41,662 bases of DNA from an uncultured Romboutsia sp. (GCA_937880075.1 CALFLM010000022.1:1-41662), one strand, 5' to 3'. Shown: positions 25,540 to 33,713, counted from the first letter of the stretch. The notes: generated by a model from the letters alone, not told the origin. Made by a program: numbers and translations.

Positions 25540-25585
25540 AAAAAAGAGTATCTTCATAGCATTAACTATAAGGATACTCTTTTGT
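25540..25585. terminator. Terminator of the 36-residue membrane protein gene
   Basis: AAAAGAGTATC (25542-25552) pairs with GATACTCTTTT (25573-25583). The loop contains a further ATAG/CTAT pairing. On the minus strand it follows the small gene ending at 25608. Confidence 0.8.
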
Positions 25586-25607
25586 AAAATATTATATATA
25601 TAAAATA

Positions 25608-25718
25608 CTAGTTTTCAGAAACTAATTCATCTAGTACTTTGCTTTCTGATAGATAAGATACAAATGTCAGTCCATACATAACTCCAACTGCCGCTAATGT
25701 TATTATTACTATACCCAT
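25608..25718 (-). CDS. 36-residue single-pass membrane protein, unknown
   Basis: A short ORF with a strong ribosome site (AGGAGGGATAAATAGTAATG) and its own terminator. The product begins MGIVIITLAAVGVMYGLTFV, one membrane helix at about 2-22, followed by SYLSESKVLDELVSEN. Conservation of the site and terminator argues for a real small protein. I do not recognise a family. Confidence 0.65.
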   Translation of the reverse strand: MGIVIITLAAVGVMYGLTFVSYLSESKVLDELVSEN

Positions 25719-25874
25719 TACTATTTATCCCTCCTTTTATTTATATTATAGCCACTTTATATGAATATACTGTGAATTTTCTATGAAATTAAAATAACTT
25801 TAATTTTCTTAATTTTTAGACTTCTCCTCTTCACTAAATTAATTATAATGTTAATTCAAATTATATTCTAGTTA

Positions 25875-25967
25875 CTATTTTATAATTTTTCCATATAATG
25901 TATTTATTATTCCTATTAATACTAAAAAATCTCATACATCCAAATCATAATATTCGTGTATCCTCAT
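25875..25967 (-). pseudogene. Tiny membrane-protein ORF interrupted by an in-frame TGA
   Basis: ATG at 25967 has a reasonable site (AGGAAAGACGG) and reads MRIHEYYDLDV, then TGA (25932-25934), then DFLVLIGIINTLYGKIIK and TAG in the same frame. The two halves together look like a 30-residue protein with one membrane helix and a Trp codon mutated to TGA. It is either a young pseudogene or an 11-residue peptide. Confidence 0.35.
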
Positions 25968-26053
25968 CCGTCTTTCCTAATTTTCTATGTTTTATATTTT
26001 TCTCCCTTTATAAAGTACTATATATTAATTATACTTAATATTTTAAAAATATA

Positions 26054-26082
26054 TTGAAACAATCTTATAAAAATGCTAAATT
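26054..26082 (+). promoter_or_regulatory. Extended -10 promoter of corA
   Basis: TTGAAA (26054-26059), 17 bases, TAAATT (26077-26082) with a TG at 26074-26075 as an extended -10. Transcription should start near 26090, leaving a leader of about 185 bases. The stretch 25968-26053 before it holds nothing recognisable. Confidence 0.6.
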
Positions 26083-26100
26083 AAATGTAATAGAATATTT

Positions 26101-26165
26101 TTAGGAGAGTGATGGAAAATGGACCATAGTCCTTTGGGAGGACAGAACTTAACAACCATCACTTA
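26101..26165 (+). promoter_or_regulatory. Structured leader of corA with a five-codon ORF
   Basis: AGTGATGG (26108-26115) pairs perfectly with CCATCACT (26156-26163). Inside, GTCC (26129-26132) can pair either with GGAC (26121-26124) or, as GTCCT, with AGGAC (26139-26143), two mutually exclusive hairpins. AGGAG at 26103 precedes ATG 26112, which opens Met-Glu-Asn-Gly-Pro then TAG. A T-rich stretch follows. It does not look like the M-box or any riboswitch I know. Because a magnesium transporter follows, magnesium-dependent control is the natural hypothesis. Confidence 0.55.
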
Positions 26166-26275
26166 TTTATTGTCTTTATTTAGTTAATTTTTTATTTTGT
26201 TTATATAAATCAACTATTTAATAGATAATATTAAGTGATGAGATTTATATAAAACTTAATAAAGGATGGTTTCAA

Positions 26276-27211
26276 ATGATAAGATACTATAAAACTATTG
26301 ACAATAAATTGGAAAAGCTAAATTCTTTTGAAGAAGGATGTTGGATAAATCTTGTTGAACCTAACCAAAGTGAAATAAACGAAATTGCTAATTTACTAAA
26401 TATAGATATAGATAGTATAAAGTCTGCACTAGATGAAGAAGAACGTTCAAGAATAGATGTTGAAGACAATCATACACTTATACTTATAGATATACCAGTT
26501 GATGAAAGTGATGACAAATCTTCTCATTATACTACTATTCCTTTAGGTATAATTCTTCTTGAAAATGCCTTACTAACTGTTTGTACTGCTCAAACTAAAA
26601 TCTTAAATGATTTTATAGTAGGTCATATTAAGGAGTTTTACACTTATAAGAAAACTAGATTCATACTTCAAATTCTTCATAAAAATGCAACTTATTATCT
26701 TCATTACTTAAGAAGAATAAATAAGATGACAACTATTATAGAAAAAGAAATCTATAATTCTATGAAAAATAAGCAACTTATCCAACTTCTTGAGTTAGAA
26801 AAATCACTAGTATACTTCTCTACTTCACTTAAGGCTAATGAACTTGTTTTAAATAAAATGATTCGTACAAGTAGTATAAAAAAGTACTCAGAAGATGAAG
26901 ATTTACTAGAAGATGTTTTGGTAGAAAACAGACAGGCTGTTGAAATGGCAACAATTTATGGAGATATATTAAGCAGAATCATGGATGCATTTAGTGCTAT
27001 AATAAGTAACAATCAAAATGGTGTTATGCAGTTTCTTACATCAGTAACATTAATAACTACTATTCCAACAATTATATCAGGTTTTTTTGGAATGAATGTT
27101 GGAGGTATACCTTATTCTAATGATGTAAATGGTTTTTGGATTGTTATGTTAATTACAACTTTAATTTGTTTAGTTATAACATTTTTTATGTCTAGGAACA
27201 AACTACTGTAA
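26276..27211 (+). CDS. corA: CorA family magnesium transporter
   Basis: The 311-residue protein has a long charged cytoplasmic domain and two C-terminal membrane helices (about 249-271 and 286-305). The family signature GMN is at 272-274 (SGFFGMNVGGIPYS), between the helices. It should form a pentameric channel for Mg2+, perhaps also Co2+ or Ni2+. Start ATG follows AAAGGATGGTTTCAAATG. The gene has a long structured leader (described separately), suggesting RNA-level regulation. Confidence 0.93.
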   Translation: MIRYYKTIDNKLEKLNSFEEGCWINLVEPNQSEINEIANLLNIDIDSIKSALDEEERSRIDVEDNHTLILIDIPVDESDDKSSHYTTIPLGIILLENALLTVCTAQTKILNDFIVGHIKEFYTYKKTRFILQILHKNATYYLHYLRRINKMTTIIEKEIYNSMKNKQLIQLLELEKSLVYFSTSLKANELVLNKMIRTSSIKKYSEDEDLLEDVLVENRQAVEMATIYGDILSRIMDAFSAIISNNQNGVMQFLTSVTLITTIPTIISGFFGMNVGGIPYSNDVNGFWIVMLITTLICLVITFFMSRNKLL

Positions 27212-27302
27212 AAATTTGCTTTGCTCAAATTTAAATTTATTGATAGGACTTTGATACATAAGTTATTAACAAATTTTGATATATAATAAAATACTAGTAA
27301 GT
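27210..27302 (+). repeat. Dispersed intergenic repeat, copy 4
   Basis: It starts AAAAATTTGCTTTGCTCAAA, immediately after the corA stop codon, and runs through TTATTAACAAATTTTGATAT to a terminator. It is diverged but has the order of the 8728 and 33590 copies. Confidence 0.5.
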
Positions 27303-27333
27303 AAAAAAGAAAGCTATTTAGCTTTCTTTTTTA
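27303..27333. terminator. Bidirectional terminator between corA and the Sel1 gene
   Basis: AAAAAAGAAAGCTA pairs perfectly with TAGCTTTCTTTTTT around TT. It separates convergent genes. Confidence 0.9.
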
Positions 27334-29190
27334 CTTCTCTATTACCATATCACTTATACTTTCTTCAAACATAGAGTCTATATCTTCATTTATTTGTAGC
27401 ATATATATAGGGACGTATTCTTCATCATCTTTTGCTTTTTCTTCTAATTCAAATTGTGCTATTAAGGACTTGTGTAAATCTATATTTAAATTTGGCATTT
27501 TACTTAGTATATCTTTGCTATCTTCATAATCTTTATTTACTAAGGATGTATACATATTCAAGCTTTTTTGGTAATATAGCCATGCTAACATATACTCACA
27601 TCTTGAATCTTCAAGTATAAGACCTTCCTTAAAATATTTCTCAGCTTCATTGTATTCTTTTAGCCTTAAATTTAATAACCCTAAGTTATATATAGATTCT
27701 ATACATTTTTTACTTCTAGATTTTTCATACCAGTACTTAGCATCGTCATATTCTTTATAATGAATATCGTATATTAATCCTAACATATGCTCTGAGTATG
27801 TATTTGCATCATTTGCAGGTATTTCAAAATATCTTTTTGCCTCTTCATACTTACATTCATCAAAGTATAATTTACCCAGGTAAATATACGCATTTATATT
27901 ATTTTTACTTGTTGCTATTTCAAAATATTTTTTTGCTTCTTCGCTATTTCCTAAATCTATATAAATCTGAGCTATTTTATAGCTTGAATTTGAATCTCCA
28001 CTTTCATTAGCTTTTTTATACCATATTATTGCTTCGTCATAGTTTTCAAACTCTTCATATATATTACCAATTTTAATTTGACATCCAACACTATCACTTC
28101 GTCTTAAGTAAAAAGATAGCGCTTGTTCTTTATCATCAGTTTTATAATATAAATCTCCTAAGTTTTCAAATGATTCCCTACATCCGTTTTCCATAGCTTG
28201 CATATAATACATTTTTGCTTTTTCATAATTTTCTTCTTCAAAATATAGACCTGCTAAGTTATTTTTAGCTTCAACCATACCACTTTCTGCACACATTGTA
28301 TAGTATTTTTTAGCTTTTTCAATTTCATTTTCTTTATTATATAAATTTGCTAATCTAAATTTTGAGTGTATATGATCTTTATCGCAAGCTTTTTTATAGT
28401 ATTGTATAGCATCCTCATATTCTTCACGTCTATCATAAACATAAGCTAATCTATATTGAGATTTAGTATGATCTTGATCTGCACTTTTTTTATAATATCT
28501 TTCTGCTTCATCTAGGTTATTATTTTTTTCCATTATAAGACCTAAATTAAAGCATCCTTTATCATTACCGATTTTATTTAGATATTTATAAAGAGATATT
28601 GCCTCTTTTTCATCTTTATTATTTTGATTTATAATCGCTAGGTTGTACTTACAATTTTCCTCTAACATTATAGACCCTTTTTTATAATATCTAAATGCAC
28701 TCTCATCATCTCTTAAAACTGTGTATAGTACACCTAAATTAAAGCATGCTATAGGTAAATTTGAATCCGATGCTTCTATTAACCATTTTTCAGATTTTTT
28801 ATAGTCCCTTAATTTAAAATAAGATACCCCAAGGTTGTTTTGCGCCTTTAGATGTCCTTCTTTTGCTGCTTTTTCATACCAATAAAGACAGTGTTCATAT
28901 GCATCTACATTAAAGTACATATTTCCTATATCAAATGATGCATCTATTATTCCATTTTTATATGCTCTAGAATACCACTCTTCTGCTTCACTATATTTCT
29001 TTTTGTTATAATATATATTAGCTAAGGCATATTGAGACTTAGCATAATCATATTCAGCTGCAATCTTATATTGTTTTATTGCATTATCTATTTTACCTAT
29101 TTTTTCAAAAAAAGTTCCTTTTGTATGATATATCATAGGATCTTTAGGTATGTTTTTTATCTTTTCTAAAGAAGATTTTATATCACTCAT
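27331..29190 (-). CDS. Sel1/TPR repeat protein, about 15 repeats
   Basis: The 619-residue protein consists almost wholly of 34-36-residue helical repeats. Clear units include KSQYALANIYYNKKKYSEAE, KAQNNLGVSYFKLRDYKKSE, KSQYRLAYVYDRREEYEDAI and EAKNNLAGLYFEEENYEKAK, each with the A/G-x-LG/A-x-x-Y pattern of Sel1-like repeats. It lacks a signal peptide or membrane segment, so it is probably a cytoplasmic scaffold; no catalytic domain is present. The last 60 residues are acidic and not repeated. Start ATG has AGGGAGTACGATATG. Partners are unknown. Confidence 0.9.
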   Translation of the reverse strand: MSDIKSSLEKIKNIPKDPMIYHTKGTFFEKIGKIDNAIKQYKIAAEYDYAKSQYALANIYYNKKKYSEAEEWYSRAYKNGIIDASFDIGNMYFNVDAYEHCLYWYEKAAKEGHLKAQNNLGVSYFKLRDYKKSEKWLIEASDSNLPIACFNLGVLYTVLRDDESAFRYYKKGSIMLEENCKYNLAIINQNNKDEKEAISLYKYLNKIGNDKGCFNLGLIMEKNNNLDEAERYYKKSADQDHTKSQYRLAYVYDRREEYEDAIQYYKKACDKDHIHSKFRLANLYNKENEIEKAKKYYTMCAESGMVEAKNNLAGLYFEEENYEKAKMYYMQAMENGCRESFENLGDLYYKTDDKEQALSFYLRRSDSVGCQIKIGNIYEEFENYDEAIIWYKKANESGDSNSSYKIAQIYIDLGNSEEAKKYFEIATSKNNINAYIYLGKLYFDECKYEEAKRYFEIPANDANTYSEHMLGLIYDIHYKEYDDAKYWYEKSRSKKCIESIYNLGLLNLRLKEYNEAEKYFKEGLILEDSRCEYMLAWLYYQKSLNMYTSLVNKDYEDSKDILSKMPNLNIDLHKSLIAQFELEEKAKDDEEYVPIYMLQINEDIDSMFEESISDMVIEK

Positions 29191-29570
29191 ATCGTACTCC
29201 CTATTTTTACATTTTTTTACTTAATTATACATATAATTATATAACATATTTATTTACATTAGTATCTATATTTTAGTAATAACTATATATTTATATTCAT
29301 ATTTGTATTTATTTTTTACATTTATTAGTATTTTAATATATCATTTACTAAAAATGAGTTTCTATGAGCTTTACTATTTATTAAATAGCTAAAATTTCAC
29401 TTTACTAAAAGTAACTATTAAATTATAGTAGGGTATATACTACAAATATATTAATGTATTATAAAAGAGGGCTTTAGCCCTCCGTTTTGATGTATAAATT
29501 GTTTAAGTTTTGAACAATTAATATATATGAGATAATATGAATATACTTTATCTACACCTGTATTAGGTAA
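29191..29570. other. Intergenic stretch upstream of the Sel1 gene
   Basis: AT-rich with no ORF bearing a ribosome site. It includes the GAGGGC hairpin (29466-29482) and a weaker ATTGTT/AACAAT hairpin near 29499-29520. Confidence 0.45.
29464..29488. terminator. Short terminator-like hairpin
   Basis: GAGGGCTTTAGCCCTC is a compact GC-rich hairpin with CTTTTAT after it on the minus strand. It lies about 85 bases past the minus-strand gene ending at 29571. Confidence 0.7.
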
Positions 29571-29804
29571 CTAATTTATATTTTTTAAATATATATATGC
29601 TTCTATTTGTGGAATATATATCATATTGTCTTTAATATGAGTATTTCCAAATTCTTTAAGCTCTATTCCTTCTTTATCTTTTGTTATCTTATATTTTATT
29701 ACTTCAATATTTTCATTTATATTAGCATGAAAAAACATACCTTCATATTGTTTGAATCTGAAATTAAAATTATCTCTTGTAAGTTTTATAACTAATTCTT
29801 TCAT
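29571..29804 (-). CDS. Small protein of unknown function, 77 residues
   Basis: The product has an alternating beta-strand look: MKELVIKLTRDNFNFRFKQY, then FFHANINENIEVIKYKITKD, ending YIPQIEAYIYLKNIN. It has no membrane segment or cysteine. The start is AGAAAGGAAAGAATATG. No family recognised; it stands alone. Confidence 0.6.
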   Translation of the reverse strand: MKELVIKLTRDNFNFRFKQYEGMFFHANINENIEVIKYKITKDKEGIELKEFGNTHIKDNMIYIPQIEAYIYLKNIN

Positions 29805-29992
29805 ATTCTTTCCTTTCTCTTATGTTTTATTATATCACTATAATATATTTAGAATAATTTAGCAATTATTATATAGGTATAAGACTTTTTTCGAAGTAGT
29901 TTATGAGTAAAAAACTAAAATTATTATCTTTACTATTTTTTCTATTATATATTTTAACTAATACTATATGTAGTAAATATCCTTACTTTATA

Positions 29993-30026
29993 GAAAGATG
30001 CTAGAGATTAATCCCTAGCATCTTTC
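29993..30026. terminator. Terminator of the AI-2E family permease gene
   Basis: GAAAGATGCTAG and CTAGCATCTTTC pair around a 10-base loop. The gene's stop codon lies within the stem. Confidence 0.85.
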
Positions 30027-31186
30027 ATATAATCATACGTTTCAATCGGAAGTTCTTTTTTTCTTAATTTAGCTTCTACAATATCTTTTATTACAGAGTA
30101 TATTATAGCAAATAACGGAACACCTATAATCATACCAATTAATCCTAATATTTTTCCTGTTACTAAAAGTGAAAATAAAATCCAGAATGCTGATATTCCT
30201 ATAGAATCTCCTAATATCTTAGGACCTATAATATTACCATCTATTTGTTGTATTATAAGTATTATAAGTAAGAACCATAATGCTTTAACTGGCGATACAA
30301 ACATTATTATTACAAATGAAGGTATAGCTCCAAAGAACGGTCCAAAAAATGGTATTATATTAGTTATACCTATTATAACAGATATAAGTATTGTATATGG
30401 CATTTTAAATACTGTAAGTATTATAAATGTTAATACACCTATTATAGCTGAGTCTATTATTTTACCACTTAAAAACTTACCAAATGTATCATTAGTTCTA
30501 TGAGCAAGATCTATTGCTATTTGTGCATTTTCTTCACTAAATAATGCACAAGTTATCTTTCTACTTAAAGCACAGAACTTTTCTTTATCTATTAATAAGT
30601 ATATCGATACAACTAATCCTAAAACTATATTCCATACACTTGATGCTACAATTTTAAGTACATTTCCAAGTACCGGAAGTAAATTAGTTATTATGTTTAT
30701 AGTATATGTTACTATTTCATTCCACTTTTCCATAGCCATTCCTACATATTCATTATTTACATCTAAATTTCTAGTTAGCTCTTCTATTAATTTAGTTGCA
30801 TTTGATACATATGTAGGTATATCGTTAACAAGACCTATTATACTATCTACTAATTGTGGAAGAACAAATTGCATAAATAAAGCAATTATTAAAAATGCTG
30901 TTATATATGTAAGTACTATAGATATTCCTCTTTTAGATTTTTTCTTTAAATTTTTAACTGAATCGAATACTAATACTTTTTCTTCATAAAATACTAATAT
31001 AAAGTTTAGTAAATATGCCATTACAAATCCTATTATAAAAGGCTGTAATGTAGATACTATCCATCCTATTTTAGTAGTAAATGCACTCATTTTATCTATT
31101 ACACTAAAAAATATTATACTAGCACATATTACTAAAAATGCATAGACTGATATAGTTGTGTACTTTTTATTCCAATCTATCTTCAT
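30008..31186 (-). CDS. AI-2E family (PerM/YtvI-type) permease
   Basis: The 392-residue protein has seven to eight membrane segments. Two terminal membrane pairs flank a soluble central region. The C-terminal blocks ITNIIPFFGPFFGAIPSFVI and IQQIDGNIIGPKILGDSIGI are typical of the AI-2E transporter/UPF0118 family. Members have been linked to autoinducer export, Na+/H+ antiport and spore germination; the substrate here is unknown. Start ATG follows AGGGAGGATTTTATG. Confidence 0.9.
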   Translation of the reverse strand: MKIDWNKKYTTISVYAFLVICASIIFFSVIDKMSAFTTKIGWIVSTLQPFIIGFVMAYLLNFILVFYEEKVLVFDSVKNLKKKSKRGISIVLTYITAFLIIALFMQFVLPQLVDSIIGLVNDIPTYVSNATKLIEELTRNLDVNNEYVGMAMEKWNEIVTYTINIITNLLPVLGNVLKIVASSVWNIVLGLVVSIYLLIDKEKFCALSRKITCALFSEENAQIAIDLAHRTNDTFGKFLSGKIIDSAIIGVLTFIILTVFKMPYTILISVIIGITNIIPFFGPFFGAIPSFVIIMFVSPVKALWFLLIILIIQQIDGNIIGPKILGDSIGISAFWILFSLLVTGKILGLIGMIIGVPLFAIIYSVIKDIVEAKLRKKELPIETYDYMKDARD

Positions 31187-31435
31187 AAAATCCTCCCTAA
31201 AATTTAGTAACTTTAAATTTAACCGTACTATTTTTCATATGTAAGTGTAATATATCATATATGATTGAGATTGTCATTAAATTTTATACAGTAATATTTA
31301 ATTTTTTATTTATTATTAAAAATTTAATAACTAATAATTTAATCTACTATTGAGTGTCTCTTTTTTGTCCATTTAATCATATACCTATAGTATGTAGTTA
31401 TGAACTACTAAAATATTTATCATGGAGTGTTGTTT

Positions 31436-32074
31436 ATGCATAAGGACTATATTAGTAAAGACAAAATTTGTGGTTGCCAAACTTCAAAACCATCATGTAA
31501 AACTAAAAAGAAAGATTATTGCGACGTAAAACCTGATATGGAATCTATGTTTGTATATCCTATAAACTTATGTGAGGTTCAAATATATCAGATATTATGT
31601 CAATGTATTGGAAGAGTTGTTGGTTTAAAATTAGTAGATAGCAATTGTATACTAAGATTAAAAATAAAACAAGTAAATCAATGTGTTGTTATGGGCAAAA
31701 CTTGCTCTGGAAAAGGACCAATATATGTTAAATTATCTTCTATACAATATGTAGATTTAGGAAAAGAAACTTATGTAAACCCATTATGTAATACAGGTGT
31801 AGTTCAAGGTATCCAAGGGCCTGCCGGTCCTCAAGGTCCTAAAGGTCCTAAAGGTGATAAAGGTGATATTGGACCTCAAGGGCCTCAAGGTCCTGCTGGT
31901 GCTAAAGGGGACAAAGGGGATATTGGACCTCAAGGGCCTCAAGGTCCTGCTGGTGCTAAAGGTGCTAAGGGCGATATTGGACCTCAAGGGCCTGTTGGTC
32001 CTAAAGGTAATATGGGTCCTGCTGGAAAAACTGAAAAATATACACCACCTAAAAAGGTACCTTATAAAAACTAA
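31436..32074 (+). CDS. Collagen-like protein with a cysteine-rich N-terminal domain
   Basis: The start is ATG 31436, 8 bases after GGAG; a GTG at 31427 lies within that site. The 212-residue protein has an N-terminal domain of about 125 residues with some ten cysteines (KICGCQTSKPSCKTKKKDYC, CEVQIYQILCQCIGRVVGLK, VVMGKTCSGKGPIYVKL), then about 25 Gly-X-Y triplets rich in GPQ, GPA, GAK, GDK and GDI, and a short tail KYTPPKKVPYKN. No signal peptide is seen. In bacteria such proteins form triple-helical filaments on spores (BclA) or cell surfaces. Here the globular part is N-terminal and no C-terminal trimer domain exists. An exosporium or coat role is inference. Confidence 0.85.
   Translation: MHKDYISKDKICGCQTSKPSCKTKKKDYCDVKPDMESMFVYPINLCEVQIYQILCQCIGRVVGLKLVDSNCILRLKIKQVNQCVVMGKTCSGKGPIYVKLSSIQYVDLGKETYVNPLCNTGVVQGIQGPAGPQGPKGPKGDKGDIGPQGPQGPAGAKGDKGDIGPQGPQGPAGAKGAKGDIGPQGPVGPKGNMGPAGKTEKYTPPKKVPYKN
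31808..32032 (+). repeat. Gly-X-Y coding region with 54-bp tandem repeats
   Basis: GATATTGGACCTCAAGGGCC recurs at 31865, 31919 and 31973, exactly 54 bases apart, encoding the 18-residue unit that starts GDIGPQGP. The first two units are nearly identical, so copy number is likely to vary between strains. Confidence 0.9.
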
Positions 32075-32083
32075 TATTAATTT

Positions 32084-32168
32084 AAAATTCGCTTTGGATA
32101 TATCTATTGCTCAAAATATTATTTTTTACTTCTTTAAACCTATTAATACAAAAGTTATCAATATTTTT
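32084..32168 (+). repeat. Possible dispersed repeat, diverged copy
   Basis: AAAATTCGCTTTGGATATAT begins the stretch after the collagen-like gene and TTATCAATATTTTTTAATAT ends it. Only the start clearly resembles the family. Confidence 0.3.
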
Positions 32169-32193
32169 TAATATATTTTAAAATTATGGCAAG

Positions 32194-32238
32194 AAAAAGG
32201 AGTATCTATTGTTTTTTATAAAGTAGATACTCCTTTTA
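32194..32238. terminator. Bidirectional terminator between the collagen-like and GIY-YIG genes
   Basis: AAAAGGAGTATCTA (32195-32208) pairs with TAGATACTCCTTTT (32224-32237). Confidence 0.9.
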
Positions 32239-32535
32239 CTCATTATATGAAATCTTATAACATTCTTTATTTTCTAAGGTTTCTAAAAATTCCTTTGGAT
32301 TTTTGATAATCCATAATTTCTTATTCCTATTTAATCTTTTTATATAATATTCAAGCTTCATAGCATTACTTTTGCTATCAGCTATAAAATAAGTTTCTAA
32401 CCTTTTAAACCCCTTCACCCTGCTATATTTACAGTTTATACCACTTTCATGTTCTTTCATTCTTCTAACTATATCTGTTGTATATCCAGTATACAGTGAA
32501 TCATCCTTGCATCTTATTATATATGTAAAATACAT
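32236..32535 (-). CDS. GIY-YIG nuclease superfamily protein (YhbQ/YazA type)
   Basis: The 99-residue single-domain protein begins MYFTYIIRCKDDSLYTGYTT, where TYII and YTGYT form the GIY-YIG motif, followed by RRMKEHESG and KSNAMKLEYYIKRLNRNKK with the expected arginine, histidine and glutamate positions. Stand-alone members are presumed DNA nucleases of unclear role. Start ATG has TAGGAGATTAAGATG. Confidence 0.9.
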   Translation of the reverse strand: MYFTYIIRCKDDSLYTGYTTDIVRRMKEHESGINCKYSRVKGFKRLETYFIADSKSNAMKLEYYIKRLNRNKKLWIIKNPKEFLETLENKECYKISYNE

Positions 32536-32705
32536 CTTAATCTCCTATATTAATTGCTTATTAATAAAATTTAATTATATTTTTTCTTTATAACTTTTCT
32601 TATTACTTTTTTCATTATCTCATTTATATCCTCTTATGTAAACTATTACCCCAAGTATTTTATATTCTTTAATAAATTCTTTTATATAAATAGCTTTCAT
32701 ATAAA

Positions 32706-32736
32706 AATAGAGTACGTTTAAATACATACTCTATTG
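32706..32736 (-). terminator. Terminator of the NUDIX gene
   Basis: AATAGAGTA and TACTCTATT pair around a 12-base loop, with TTTTAT on the minus-strand 3' side. Confidence 0.7.
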
Positions 32737-32739
32737 AGT

Positions 32740-32850
32740 AAAAATTCACTTTGTTCATTTCGCCAATGATATATCCTTGCTCCCACTATGGATACATCCG
32801 TTTCTCAAAAATTCGCTTAGCCTAAGCTACGTGTCGGCGAATCATTTTAT
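32740..32850 (+). repeat. Dispersed intergenic repeat, copy 5 (partial duplication)
   Basis: A first unit AAAAATTCACTTTGTTCATT runs through TTCGCCAATGATATATCCTT and GATACATCCGTTTCTCAAAA, and a second start AAAAATTCGCTTAGCCTAAG (about 32808) follows at once. The family's own 5' end therefore follows its 3' end, as in tandem insertion. Confidence 0.65.
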
Positions 32851-32869
32851 TTATATTAGTTACTCTAAA

Positions 32870-33478
32870 CTATATAAATAGACTTTTACCTAATTTTTCA
32901 AACATTTGAAGCATTAAATATGCTTTTATATCTATACTCTCTTCATTTTCTAAAATATTTTTAGCATCTTCTTTTGATATTAACATTGCTTTTATATCTT
33001 CATCTTCTTCTTGATATTTATCAGTTATCTCTCCATCACATAAACAATATACAAATGCTACAGATTCATCTGTCATACCAGGTGATAGATATAGCTTATT
33101 TTTGCTGTTTATTTTATTCATACTTATTAAATCAAGACCTGTTTCTTCTTTTAACTCTCTTCTTACAGAAGTTTCAACATCTTCATTATTATCAACAAGT
33201 CCTGCTGGTAACTCATATATGTATTTGTTTATAGGTACTCTATATTGATTTATAAGTACTAATTTATTTTGTGTTTTATGAAGGGCACATATTACTACTG
33301 CATCAATTTTATCTTCCTTATTTTCTAAATATATTTTTTCTAGTTCTTCTTTACTTTTTCTAGATGATACCATCCAGTGCTTTTCTTTACCTTTTTTATT
33401 TTTATATTCTACATCGTATAAACCTACGAAATCTGTTTCTACTAATGGCTTTAAACCTTTTATCTTTGAATTTTCCAA
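32870..33478 (-). CDS. NUDIX hydrolase (ADP-ribose pyrophosphatase type)
   Basis: The 202-residue protein has a complete Nudix box from G93 (GLVDNNEDVETSVRRELKEE, then TGL), preceded by NQYRVPINKYIYELPA, typical of ADP-sugar pyrophosphatases. It would hydrolyse ADP-ribose or a similar nucleotide sugar. The start is TTG at 33478, with AAAGGGGTATAATTTTG. It is followed by its own terminator and a repeat. Confidence 0.9.
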   Translation of the reverse strand: MENSKIKGLKPLVETDFVGLYDVEYKNKKGKEKHWMVSSRKSKEELEKIYLENKEDKIDAVVICALHKTQNKLVLINQYRVPINKYIYELPAGLVDNNEDVETSVRRELKEETGLDLISMNKINSKNKLYLSPGMTDESVAFVYCLCDGEITDKYQEEDEDIKAMLISKEDAKNILENEESIDIKAYLMLQMFEKLGKSLFI

Positions 33479-33589
33479 AATTATACCCCTTTCTAATAGC
33501 TATAGTTTTATTATATCAATGATATTACTTTTTATCATTATTTTAATAAAATTAGCTTTAGCCACTATATAGCAAAGCATTCTAAAATA

Positions 33590-33672
33590 TAATTTTTATA
33601 TTTTTAAAGTTATTGATATTACCTATATTCAAATGTTGTTAACAAAATTTTATATCATAGTTTCCTTATACA
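33590..33672 (+). repeat. Dispersed intergenic repeat, copy 6
   Basis: The block AAGTTATTGATATTACCTAT through ATCATAGTTTCCTTATAC matches the tail of the copy at 8728 closely and, like it, runs straight into a terminator. Confidence 0.6.
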
Positions 33673-33713
33673 AAAAAATATTACTGAAAATCAAAATTTT
33701 CAGTAATATTTTT
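33673..33713. terminator. Terminator of the feo operon
   Basis: AATATTACTGAAAAT pairs with ATTTTCAGTAATATT around CAAA, with A and T runs outside. It lies about 40 bases past the last feo gene. Confidence 0.85.

Larger units (their letters stand above)
32536..32869. other. Intergenic stretch with terminator and repeats
   Basis: It holds the NUDIX gene terminator (32706-32736), a repeat copy (32740-32850), and an AT-rich remainder. A 26-codon minus ORF (32620-32700) has no ribosome site and is not annotated. Confidence 0.5.

Noticed and set aside
31784..31987. Minus-strand ORF opposite the collagen-like repeats, with repeated residues.
   Set aside because: It is the antisense shadow of the Gly-X-Y repeats and has no ribosome site.
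31819..32032. Tandem repeats that at first resemble a repeat array.
   Set aside because: They are in-frame Gly-X-Y codons of the collagen-like gene, not CRISPR; the period is 54 bases without unique spacers.
32620..32700. Minus-strand 26-codon ORF MKAIYIKEFIKEYKILGVIV... in the gap downstream of the NUDIX gene, with in-frame sequence after its TGA.
   Set aside because: No ribosome binding site, and it starts just after a terminator; chance coding in AT-rich sequence is more likely.
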